From contig JACSVZ010000001.1 of the NCBI GenBank assembly GCA_014706295.1, positions 85,868,237 through 85,932,236 on the forward strand: 64,000 nt of DNA. Reading direction: 5' to 3'. Below the pieces are notes generated by a model, which was not told where the DNA came from, searched no databases, and saw only the letters and a list, made by a program, of their open reading frames with translations. The stretch is from Lycocorax pyrrhopterus obiensis. Its lineage: Eukaryota > Chordata > Aves > Passeriformes > Paradisaeidae. Both the position numbers and the translations under genes were made by a program. Shown here piece by piece: positions 11,646 through 21,932 of this stretch (the stretch's first letter is position 1; each line of letters starts with the position of its first letter).

Positions 11646-14600
11646 TGAGTTGATTCATAATGGTTCTATGAAATAGCAGTTATGAACCAGTCCTTATTTA
11701 TTACACTATCAGCAATATGCGGGGGCAAAGCAGCTACTGATGAGATACAATTGAGGCTTCAGTACTGGAAGAGGACTTTGGACAAAGCTGGCTTCCTGGT
11801 GTATTGCTCAGCACAGAAGCAGTTTATACACTTCTGAGATCCATCTGTGCCGGTAAATCATCAGGCAAAACCCATCAAGAATATGTAAGTGAAAGAGTAG
11901 CCATCACTTTTCTTCATGAATAAAAACAGGAGGCCGAGACGTAACAATACAATGATCTTGGATCAGAGCCCAGTGGTCTTACTTTCTACTGGTATTTCTC
12001 TGTGTACATACTTTCAAGATAAATGTTTCTGTTGCTATGTCTTTGGTAGTATTCTTTTATTTATTTGTTTATCTGGATGTTATTTTATTAGCCTTTTCTT
12101 CTCGTTCCTCATGTAATCCATCCAGTATCAGCCACCATGCAGAGTTCCCATTCTCAGAGCAGGTGAGTGGGGACAATTCCTATTGTGTTATTTTTACTTT
12201 TTGCCTGGCGTTGCTAGATTATTTTTCATTAGTTCTGCTATTTTATCCTGTCTGGAAATGATGCTGGAATTCTCATCTTGTGAGTTAATTGCACTGTACC
12301 TGATACTTTCAAAATTTTTCACACGCGTGCTCTCTTCCAACTACGAGTGATGAAACACAACAAAACAGGAAGTAAATCCCTATTACACTATCGGGGATGT
12401 CCCACAGTGCAGAGTGCCCTCATTTTTAGTGTTGGCATAGTGCACTCAGCCAAGCTTCGTTTAGGGAAAAGCAGAAGCAAAATATAGAAGATTAATTTTA
12501 TCTGGGGAAATAAATAATTACACTGAGGTCTGCCTATTAATATACTGTTAGACAAAATAAGAGTGTTTTTAGCATACTGCTGAGAGCTAAAATAAATCTA
12601 AATGGACTTTTGCTTGCCATATGCTTCGCTTCAGGTCTTTCAAAGCCATGTGATAAAGAATGTTTTTTTTTTTAAGAATGGAAAAGAGACAGATTACGCA
12701 GCTTGAAGGGCAGTTGCTCTTTCTTCCCTCTTACCTATTCACCTAAATGTAACGTAAGGGAAACTTCTCACCAGTTCTCGATGTTTCCGTTGTTAGATAA
12801 TCTCAGTTTTGGACTTTGAAGTTCACATCTGCCCAACTTCAATACTAAGAGCTAAAAGCTTTTTCTGCAGATGAAAACAGCAGTAGCTGCAGAAACTGAG
12901 ATATCTCCTATTGGCATGCAGTTACTCTAGACTCCCTCTGAAATCAGCAGAAAGAATAGATGGGCTGAATCCTCCTTTGACTGTGAATGATTTTCTACTC
13001 TGACTGTAGCTTGGTTCTGTAACCTGAGGGCTGCCTTAGGTACTTCAGACACTTCCTTGACTTTAAGTGTGATTTGGGTATTACACTCCAAATCCAAAAA
13101 CCATCTATGGATATAAAAGTGCTTCTGTTACTCCACACTTGTTTTGAAGAAAAAAAATATTAAGAATTTTAACTGTGATTTGGGCATCTTTTAAGGTGGT
13201 ACAATTCTGTTTTGTCAGTAAAACCAAATTTCATGTCAATGGAATGTTATTGCCTAGAGAAACTATGGGCTAAATTAATTTCATGGCGGAACAGACAAGA
13301 GCTGAGTTTTGTGTAGGTTTCAGAACTAATGGAAACAACCCAGTTGTTCTTTATACAAAATAATTTCTGTTCTTTGTGGAATTTACTTGGCTTATGGGGC
13401 TCCCATTTATGCCAACTCCAACACCAATGTCTTCAGTGTACCTGTTCCCTCTCAGGAATTAGCATGTCTGAAAGAAAACCCAATCTCATGAAGTCCTTCT
13501 CTTTTCTCAAAGGGCTGAGATATTTAAACATGAAAGCTGTTGAGGATATTAGTGGGAAAATGTAGAATAAATGGATCACCTAAAAGCTGATTCCATGTTA
13601 TAGGTATGTAACACAGAGCTCCAGTTGTGAAGCTGACTTTCTTTTCAGTATAACTGCAGTGTATTATAATAATTTCCTCTCTGTAGTTACTGTTATTGAG
13701 CAGAGATTCTCTGCTGTCAGGATAACTATAGGATTATAGAAACTCAAAATGCATGCGGTGTCAAATTCTTCAGCCACTAAAATGTTATGCCTGAGGCATT
13801 ACAAGGCTCATTCATTTCAAATTTGGCGATTCACATTGTTGTACTGTAGTTAACAGAATTTTGCCCCACCACATTGGAACTTTTCAGAACAGCAGCAGAT
13901 TTCTGAGAGCAGAACTCTCATTGTATATTATTCTGATTTATTGAAGGTTAGTATGCGATAAAAGAGGGCAGTGTGCTTTAAAAAGCACCTGTTAAGCATA
14001 TCAGGGAGCTACAGGGGATATCTTCTTTGGGCAATGAACCAAAGAATGACCACTATTTGTATAGAAAATGCTATTTATATAATGGAAATATTCTCTCAAC
14101 ACTTTAAGAAAGCCAGATAAATCCCATATCTTAATATGAGACAGTGCTCTTCTGCAAATGGGGAAAGTGCAAGCCTGTACATGACAGATTAACAAGCTTG
14201 TATTAATTTTGGAGTTCATGGTTCTTATATGTTGAAGAGAAAAATCTTTTAAAATAACATTCATATTTATCATTCTCCTGTCATTAATCTGGTGCACACA
14301 AAAGCACAAAAGTAAACACTGGTTAACAGCAAGGAAAATATTTCATATGAGAGGTCTCAAATGACCTTGACTTGAGCTTGTGTGTCTGACTGTGTTCATT
14401 CATGTGGCAGCAATACTTTATTTCAGTATTATGTATTTTATTAGATTTCATTTGTTCTGCATTCTGAGAGTGTATAGGAACTGTAGGACTTTTATATTGC
14501 TCAGGAATACCCCTTAACAAGACTGCACCTTAGCAAAATTGGTGCTTTACAGGTCAACTTTTTAGTGAAGACAAAAGAAAATGTCAATGCATTCACCTCT

Positions 14601-14649
14601 AATTTTGGGGTGAATTTTCCTACTTAATGAGAACATTCAAATCCCTACC
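11646..14649. other. Unique sequence, two candidate splice-flanked segments
   Basis: No recognised repeat. It contains the candidate exon at 12126-12162. It also contains a minus-strand segment at about 12734-12869 with good splice sites but all three frames closed. A short frame ending at 13565 begins at a strong acceptor-like site (pyrimidine tract ending CAG near 13456), reads MSERKPNLMKSF and has no donor. Nothing here is convincing as a gene. Confidence 0.5.
12126..12162 (+). other. Splice-flanked segment with Kozak-type ATG
   Basis: A pyrimidine-rich tract (about 12091-12123) ends in CAG. After 37 nt there is a perfect donor, CAG|GTGAGT, with GT at 12163. The segment holds GCCACCATG, an optimal Kozak context, with ATG at 12137-12139 (frame MQSSHSQS, leaving phase 2). 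All three frames are open over this short length, so openness is weak evidence. It could be an internal or first coding exon of an unknown gene, an exon of a non-coding RNA, or a chance pseudo-exon. Confidence 0.22.
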
Positions 14650-15050
14650 CAGTGATGCACTATCTCCCATGGGAGAGATTCCATGCTGGAGCAGGGGAAG
14701 GACTCCTCTCTCTGAGCAGCAGGAGAAACAACGTCATGAACTCACCATAACCCCCATTCTGTCTCCCTGTGCTGCTGGGTGAGGAGGTAGAGCTGGAAAG
14801 GAGGGAAGGGTGGGTGGAAATTGTTTTTAAAATTTGTTTTACTGCCCATCATCCTGCTCTGATTTTGTTAGTAATAAATTCAATTAATATCTCTAATTCT
14901 AGCCTGTTCTGCCCATGATGGCATTTATGAGTGGTCCTCATCTCAACCCATGAATGCTTCATTATATTTTCTCTACCCTATCCAGCTGCAGAGGAGAGTG
15001 ATAGAGGGGCTTTGGTGGGTGCCTGGCATCCAGCCAGGGTGAACCAACTA
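14650..15050 (+). mobile_element. Degenerate solo LTR of an avian endogenous retrovirus
   Basis: The segment matches from memory the 3' two thirds of an LTR family widespread in birds: CCCATGGGAGAGATTCC, a TAACCCCCATTCTG motif, a polyadenylation signal, and the 3' end GCCTGGCATCCAGCCAGGGT followed by a damaged terminus near 15050. No primer-binding site, gag, pol or env sequence adjoins it, so it is a solo, 5'-incomplete LTR. The left boundary is uncertain. Assignment to the ERVL-like class is from recollection only and is unsure. Confidence 0.72.
14873..14878 (+). terminator. LTR polyadenylation signal AATAAA
   Basis: A canonical AATAAA sits in the expected place in the LTR, followed by a T-rich region and the TGTTCTGCCCATGATGG segment. 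It supports the plus orientation of the LTR. Whether it still works is unknown. Confidence 0.6.
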
Positions 15051-17261
15051 GAGATGAGTGTCTAATTAGTGCAAATAATGTATCAAGGGAGACCTGTTGT
15101 ACTCATGTGTGGCAAAGAAAGTTTTAACAAATTGGTGCCCTTGCTTAAGTATGTCTTTCCTCTCTCAGGCTCACCTGTACCTCATCTACAATGCTGCACT
15201 GCTTGAACACAGAAGAGAGGGAAAGGTTGTTGTACTGAGTTGTAATTAGGTGTAAGACACAGGTTTAGAATATTTAGTAAATATTTATATTAGAAAATTT
15301 AATGCATTTGTATATTTAGTAAATATGTATAAGATATATGTTTAGTTTTGATGGGATAATCTTGCTCAAGAAAAAGGTGTTCCAGCCAAGACAGATAGAG
15401 GATATAATGGATGCATCAGTCTGCAAAAGGTATTAGGAAAAATGTCCCATGAGAATATTGAGTGATTGATTCATTTTGGGGGTTAGTTTTATGATTTTTT
15501 TCTGCATCAAATACTGTTCCTGTGCTGTGACAGGCAAACTCTAAGGGATGTTATGGAGTGACAAAGTCCTGAGCCTAGCAGGTGAGTTGTCCAAACCAGG
15601 AAAGTAATCCTACTTGGTCCCCAGATCACTCAACTGCTCAGACTAGAATCTTCTTAAAAGTCCTCATGCCATGAACTGAAGTGGAAGACTTCAGTAGTGT
15701 CAAGATGGTCTTTGAATATCCAAAAAGAGCTTAAAATGGAGGCAAGGAGGATATAAATACACACACTAATATGTAAATTTTTATTTTAATTTTAAATTCT
15801 TTCCCAAGAAAAGTAGCAACATTTCTAAACTACGTGTGTCTCCTATATAAAATTACTTTCAGTGCAAACTATATTTTATGCAAATAGCCTTTCAACCACT
15901 TGTGACCACTAATCAAATTGAGCTGTCAATATAAAGGAGTCGCATGCCAAGTAAATGTAGGACTGCTGCCCCAGCAGTTGCCAGTTGCTGATGTCTGCTG
16001 ATGCACAGCACAGGTTGTGCTGGCTTACAGCTATCCAGGCTTTCATGGCTTTTCACAGTGACCCTGTGCTCAGATGTCCCTGGCCTTCTGCTTCCTTTCG
16101 AGGTTGTGAAGTCAGATTCACCTCCAAGCTGCTCCGTGGGTAGGAGATGCCCTGAGTCTTTCAGGAAAAGAGCAGGCATCATCATAACAGCATTAAAGGA
16201 AACTAAAATTGCTTCCTTTGAGCAACAAATTATAGCAGCATTAAGCAACATTTACTGCAGTGAAAATTATTGAAGCAGCAAGGTATCAGACAAGCTGTGT
16301 ACATCTGGTCTGTTCATCTGCTTCTTTGGAGAGTGCTTCATCGACAGAGACTAGCACAGTGGTTTTTGTCATATTTTGCTAGAAGGAAAGGAGAGGATGC
16401 TGTTTTCTCTCATAAGGATCAATTTTAGCCTCTTGAAGGAAAAAACCCATGAAGTGTAAACACATCTTTGTTTTTCTGTAAGCACAGGCTAAGCGTCTTC
16501 ATGTTGTAATTGAAGCAGATGTAAGAAAGGTTAGATTGAGAAAATCTAGGTACTGCAAGAATAAATCTTTAATCATTTAATAGTTGAGAGCGTGTTAGGA
16601 GGCTTCATGCTGCTAAAAGATGCCATCTTGTAAATGAGATGTAAATTGGAGGTCCTGACTGTTTGTGATCATTAAAGATTGTATGAAGAATTGTAGTGAT
16701 TAACTCTAATGTTCTGCCAAATTCTGGTGTGAAATTTTTTTTTTCCAAGTGGAGAAATTCCCCTTAGAACTGCAGTCAGATTATTCATCACCCCCTTGCT
16801 AATGTTTAGTAGTGTTAATTGCTAGCTTTCACTCCTTAAATCAATGTAAGCTATTGTCCATCAGGTCACTCAAATCTTTATTTCTACATTCAACTGGCTA
16901 AACAGGCAGTTTGATGATTCTTTGGCTGAAGGGGCCTAATACCTTACAGTTTTCCCAGCCAAGCTGCAATACTGGTTTCCATAGTTTCCACCACTGTTGA
17001 AGGTAGTTGGCAAGAACTGAATTTGGACCAGGGCAGACTGAGTAGTACCTGAATGAACCCATGCTTGCAGTTTGGCTGCAGAAGCAGGAATCCATGTCTG
17101 ACAGATGTTGATGAACACTGCGGCTTGGTGACATCTTCTGTGATGTACAAAATGATTATGTGATTATGTCGTAGGGAAACCTTTGGGGGTAATAATTGAC
17201 TGAGAAACACAGGAGGGGGAAATAAAATTAAAAAAAACCACTACCACCATCTTCTAGTATA
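15051..17261. other. Unique sequence, no gene seen
   Basis: No recognised repeat or gene. Near 15270-15326 the 14-mer TATTTAGTAAATAT occurs twice, about 42 bp apart. A 48-nt splice-flanked segment at 15534-15581 (CAG acceptor, CAG|GTGAGT donor) has stops in all frames. The overlapping open frames at 15913-16273 on both strands have no recognisable product. Confidence 0.55.
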
Positions 17262-17345
17262 TTTCATAGAATCATAGAATCATTAAGGTTGGAAAAGACC
17301 TTTAACATCATTGAATCCAAACGTCAACATAGAACCACCACTTTT
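17262..17345 (-). mobile_element. CR1 LINE 3' tail, antisense, short
   Basis: Only the terminal part of a minus-strand CR1 remains: TAGAATCATAGAATCATTAA, GGTTGGAAAAGACC and ATCCAAACGTCAACA. Similarity fades after about 80 bp. It belongs to the same general subfamily type as the copies at 33330 and 43361 (AAAAGACCTTNAAGATCAT signature). Confidence 0.88.
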
Positions 17346-20300
17346 GGTTGATTAAGTACCAGATTGCAGAGAGCTTTTTTGTTTCATATCTTAGATTAGG
17401 GAAAAAAGTATTACCAGTGTAGCGATACATGACTGGCTTTTTTTTTTTCCCCTTTGTTTTGAAAATGTTTCTGATGGAAATGAAAGAGTTCTATGCATTT
17501 CCTATTGAGGTTTCTTTTGCTTTTCATCTCTCAGTGATTTTCTTTTGTCCAAGATTGGTTAATGGCTCAAACTGAAATGTCATCCTGTCACTGTCAATGT
17601 CACTTTTTCAGATAACAGCCTGACTGTCTCTGACTATCTCTGAATTTTCTAGTATTACCTCCAGACTAATTCCAGACCCTTACAGGGGTTTGAAGATAGT
17701 CCCTTGCTTAAATACTTATCTAAAGATCAGATATTTATGAGTTTTAAGGTTCAGATGTAATCCACATTCAACTTAATCTAATTCAAACCACATGGAATGA
17801 AATACCTAGGGGTAGAAAAAAACCACATATGTCCACCACGGGCTAAGGTTTTGCTGACATTGGGTAGAAAATTGGAAAAAAAATGAGATGATGTGCAACA
17901 AATGCACAAGACTCTTAAGATTCGTGTATTCAAGATGAGGTATGATCTTTGGCCAAGATGTCATCCAGCTTTCATTTACACAGGCTGTATATTTTAATCC
18001 AGTTTCTATAATTTCTATATTCTTTTTACTAACATAATTGACCTGACTTTAATAATTCCAGGAAAAGCCAAGACCAACCTTTTGCTTATAACCTAGTATT
18101 TTGCTGCTAGAAAATTGAAATCTTTTAGCTATTGAGACTTTTCAGAATTTTGTCAGCCAGACTGAAATACCTGCCACCACTGTCGGAGATATTTACACTA
18201 ACACTATGAAATGCCTGATTCACTTCCTTCCTTAATAAGACAAACTCCTGAAATTTCACTCTCTAAGAGTCTGTTTTCCACTTCCCAAATCACTTTTTGT
18301 GGCTCTGGTTTGATTTCTTCGTAACACTGATGTATGCCTGATGCTGGTCCTCGATTCTGTATTCTTGTAATGGTACTAAAATTGCTTTATAAAGGGAAAA
18401 TTTGAATTCCTAAATTTTCCATGATGATCCTCTTTTCATACATCTAAGGATCAAACTTTTTGTGCTCGTTTTGCACTGAAATTTAATATTGAAGTGATAA
18501 GTGGTGAGTTCTACAGTCCATAATAGGCTTTCAAACTGAAGTACCCTGCTTCTTCATCTTGTTCAGTGACATATTGGGAGACTTTCTCCTCCAACTTCCC
18601 TAGAACTGTGGTTTTTTTCTTCACTGTGCAACCTTAGAGTGCGGAGAAAAGTACTACAAATACCAGTGAGCAACACCTGAACAGAAACTTCAGTCTCAGC
18701 ATTGTAGGATTTGGCATTTGAAGTAACCCTTGCAGACTTATCTAGAGAAGAGTCCAGTATTAACCAACCAGATCAAGGGGGGAACAGGTAGAAGGCAGCC
18801 ACAGGTGCACTCACAGTGTTGACTTCACTGCTGCAGCTGGGTCGTTTAGTGAATAAACATAAATTCGTAGAAAAATTATTGCTGTTTATTGAAAAATAAG
18901 AACTCAGATCAGAAGTGTGTTGTCAAGGACTGACTAAGATTGTCTGGCATGATCAGCTCACAAAACACTGTTTTCCTTTAGTACCATGTGTGTATCTCCA
19001 TTCCATGCAGTATTCAGCAGTTCATTGTTCTACCTCTGCCAAGATTTTGTGGGCTGAAACTTGGGCAATCAACAAGTACTGAAGCTTTCTGCTTGGTATT
19101 TTGTTTTGTTTCGGTTTGTTTTCTCTGAGCAGAATATTAACATTTTTACTTGCACCAGGTTATCATAGGATGCCTGCTCCAAGGTGGAAAGGAAGTGTTT
19201 GTGAAGGAGTGATATGATTCCTCCCTTGTGTGAGAGAGAGCTGTCTTTAACTTGGAAACCTGCTGTTGAAGACAAGGGTTTTGTCACTGACTGCAGTGAA
19301 AATTGTGATTTTACCCAGGTTTTTGTAGCAGACAACAGCCCCATTTTAGGCTGGAAATACTTTCTTTTGATTTAATATGTAAATCAGACTTTCCATCTCC
19401 TGATTTACATATATAGGGTACTGAACAGGGTGGGTTGGTGTAGCTGATCTCTGTAGAGAAAAGGTGGGGGAGTGCAAATAAGAAACAGACTACAAAAAGC
19501 AGCCTTTTCCAGGTTTTATTTCCTGTGGTTTTTTTCAGCCAGCAGCTTTATAAATCCCTTTGTGGACACTGAAGTTTTGCATGGGCATCTATAAGAACAT
19601 TCAGAGGAATTTCTTACCTTATGTAATATCCATTCCTGCAAAATGAAACTTTCAGTGTATGGGCTGTTAGTTTTGACTGATAACTTAATGTCCTTCATGC
19701 TACAATTCAAGAAATGGAACTTGAATATCTTTGGATGGAGGACAAAAGGAAAAAGAAAACCTATGTCTTTTTGGATAAGTTATTTCTGTAATGAAGCATC
19801 TTTTGAATCAAATTTTTAATACTTGGCTGTTTGTGTAAAGCTTTCTGAAATGTTTGATGGTCTAGCATGACCTTGTTTATCCAGTCCCATATTTTTTGTT
19901 TGCTCATTTACACCGTTCCTCCCTCTGTCTCAGGCCCGTCTTTCCCTTGACTTTGGGGGCAGATGTGCTGCAATGGAACGTTGCTACACCGGGTACTCAA
20001 CTCAGGGGTTGATTGAGTTGATTGTTACAAGACTGGATCAAATAGAAAATTTATTGTATTAGAGTTAAAGTTTAATTAAAGTAAGCAGTGTGTGCTCTGT
20101 TCTAGATGAGACAATCTGATGAAAAATATCAGCAAGTAATCATTATGAAACAGGTAAGCAAGGCATTGCAAGTGCTGCAAAGAAAATAGTGGAAATTCTT
20201 AGGGATAATACATTGGCATTAAAAAGTGGGAAAGAGGAAAATACAAAGTAATATTTCTTCCTAATTTATCTTCAGGAGCCAATTAGCTGGATGGAACTTT

Positions 20301-20559
20301 ATCTTTTTTCTAGCTTTCATATTGACAGAAATGTTTAAATTTTTGCCAGGAATTTAAGATGTAAGTTAAAGGACAGAATTATGATCTAGGTAAATAGCAA
20401 TCCAGATATAAAGCAAGAAAGATCAACATAGTGACAATCAAAAAAGCAATTGTAGTGATCTAGATCCTTTCCCTGATGAGCAAATAGGTAAGTGATAAAG
20501 AGCAGGTTGGATAGAGGGTAGCAATCAGATATTCAAAGCCTTGCTGTAGGCCATTACAA
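17346..20559. other. Unique sequence with candidate micro-exons
   Basis: No recognised repeat. It holds the candidate exon at 20106-20153. A second, weaker segment at 20329-20360 (acceptor GACAG, donor GAT|GTAAGT, frame KCLNFCQEFK) would be in phase with it. On the minus strand, 19618-19635 is an 18-nt splice-flanked segment (EWILHK). All are low confidence. Confidence 0.5.
20106..20153 (+). other. Splice-flanked 48-nt open segment (candidate exon)
   Basis: The acceptor is TGTGCTCTGTTCTAG ending at 20105 and the donor is CAG|GTAAGC with GT at 20154. The 48 nt are exactly 16 codons in the only open frame, giving MRQSDEKYQQVIIMKQ (phase 0 to 0). The other two frames stop at once. The peptide is charged and glutamine-rich, like coiled-coil sequence. 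I do not recognise a family. An in-frame cassette exon is possible; a chance pseudo-exon remains at least as likely. Confidence 0.27.
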
Positions 20560-21352
20560 GTGGCAGTCCTCAGAGGTTTTTCACTGACCATTAGTGACCT
20601 AAGCCATGGGACAGAAACCAGTCTCAGAGAACTCACGGACAACATCAATTTGGGGACAGTAATTAATATGTGGGAGAGCAGTACAAATCTTCAGAGCGAT
20701 CTTGGCAAGTTCAGGAGTGGGCTGGCAGAAACTTTGTGAAGTTCAACAAAAGTGGATGTGAAGTTCTGAAACTGGAATGCAGTTAACCCCCTACAACAGT
20801 GTGGAATGGGGAACAACTGGAAAAAAGCAGGTCCATTAAAATGTCCTGGGAATTCTGGTGGGCAACAGAATGAATACAAGTCACATTGGGCCCTTGCTGT
20901 TGAAAGATAACTCCATACAAAAGTACAGCTGCCTGGTGGCAGGAGATTGTTTTTTCTACTGTGTTTGATACTTGTGAGGCTGCATCCGGAGTACTGTCCT
21001 TGTGGCTGGAGGATTCAGGTTTGTTCAGTCCGAAAAACAAACAGTAAAGGACAAGTTTCATCCCTGTCTTCAAATACCTAGTGAAAGGTCAGAAAGAAAA
21101 CAGACAGGCTGAGGGAAACATAGTGAAAGGATAAGAAGCAATGCACACAAATCACAGTGAGGGGAAAAGGAAGGAAGGAAGGATTGCCCACAGAGGTTGT
21201 TCATCTCCAGCCGTGGAAATAATGAAATAATTCAGAAGTAAGGAGGAAACAGCCCTGAGCAACTCCCTCTAAAGTTGAAATTAGCTCAACTCGGAGACAA
21301 GGTTGGAATAATTGACATCACAGTTTCCTGCCAGTCCAAGTGAATCTCTTAT
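20560..21352 (+). mobile_element. Old, long CR1 LINE copy, sense strand
   Basis: Strongly diverged sense CR1 of nearly 800 bp. It can be followed through conserved ORF2 landmarks in order: GTGAAGTTCAACAAAAG (about 20738), CTGGGAATTCTGGTGGGCAA (about 20847), GAGGCTGCATCCGGAGTACT (about 20976), then a GCCCACAGAGGTTGTTCATC segment (about 21187). It ends with a 3' UTR containing AGCCCTGAGCAACTCCCTCT and a worn tail near 21352. Many indels and stops show age. It lies in the ORF2 region upstream of what most copies here retain, so it represents an older and longer insertion. Confidence 0.82.
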
Positions 21353-21775
21353 TCCATCCAATTCAGATACACCTTGTTCATGCAGCATTCTTGAAGTCAT
21401 AGATTAAAGGCTTTGTGGTTGCTTTTGCCACCAATATTAAACTCATGTGTAGAAATACTGCTATAAGAAATAAGCACTTATGTGTTATCAATAATAAAAT
21501 AGCCAGTCCTGTCCTGACATCTTAGAAACTTTGGTATTTGTATTTGAGCAACTGAATATGAGAAGAGATAGTTCTCTAATAGGGATAACTGAAGAGCAAA
21601 GCTATGAAGTATGTTTTGAGTGGGAAAAGTGTTCTCTAAACTTCTTGTCTCTGATATTTCTTGTATAATTCTGTTTTCTGAAAATCTCAGAAGCAGATAT
21701 AGAAGGTCTAAATCAGTAGTCTCTGGACATATATATCTACTATGAGGTAATGACAGGAATCTCGGACCAATAACT
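21353..21775. other. Unique sequence between two CR1 copies
   Basis: Nothing recognised. The open frame on the minus strand at 21478-21783 runs into the CR1 tail on its right and has no known product. Confidence 0.55.
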
Positions 21776-21932
21776 AGAATCATAGAATGGTTTGGGTTGG
21801 AAAGGACCTTAAAGATTGTCTAGTTCCTGTGTCCCTGCCATGGGCAGGGACATTTTCCATTAGACGGGGTTGTTCAAAGTCCCATCCAGCCCAGCCTTGA
21901 GCAACTCCAGGGATGAGGACGCCACAAGTTCA
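21776..21932 (-). mobile_element. CR1 LINE 3' end, antisense
   Basis: Well preserved minus-strand CR1 terminus: AGAATCATAGAATGGTTTGG, GTTGGAAAGGACCTTAAAGA, CCCTGCCATGGGCAGGGACA, and AGCAACTCCAGGGATGAGG. It is about 155 bp, truncated just inside the end of ORF2. The closeness to the family consensus suggests a younger insertion than the 20560-21352 copy. Confidence 0.95.

Noticed and set aside
11143..11658. Several frames on the minus strand
   Set aside because: These are remnants of CR1 ORF2 inside the element at 11109-11645, not independent genes.
12734..12869. Minus-strand splice-flanked segment of about 136 nt
   Set aside because: Every frame has a stop and the sequence is not recognisable. 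A non-coding exon cannot be excluded but nothing supports it.
15534..15581. 48-nt segment with good acceptor and perfect CAG|GTGAGT donor
   Set aside because: All three frames contain stops, so it cannot be an internal coding exon. It shows how often splice-like pairs occur here by chance.
15913..16273. Overlapping frames of 112 and 90 codons on opposite strands
   Set aside because: Neither resembles a known protein; mutual overlap and lack of context suggest chance.
19618..19635. 18-nt minus-strand micro-exon (EWILHK)
   Set aside because: Splice sites are acceptable, but at 18 nt an open frame carries no information, and no neighbouring minus-strand exon was found.
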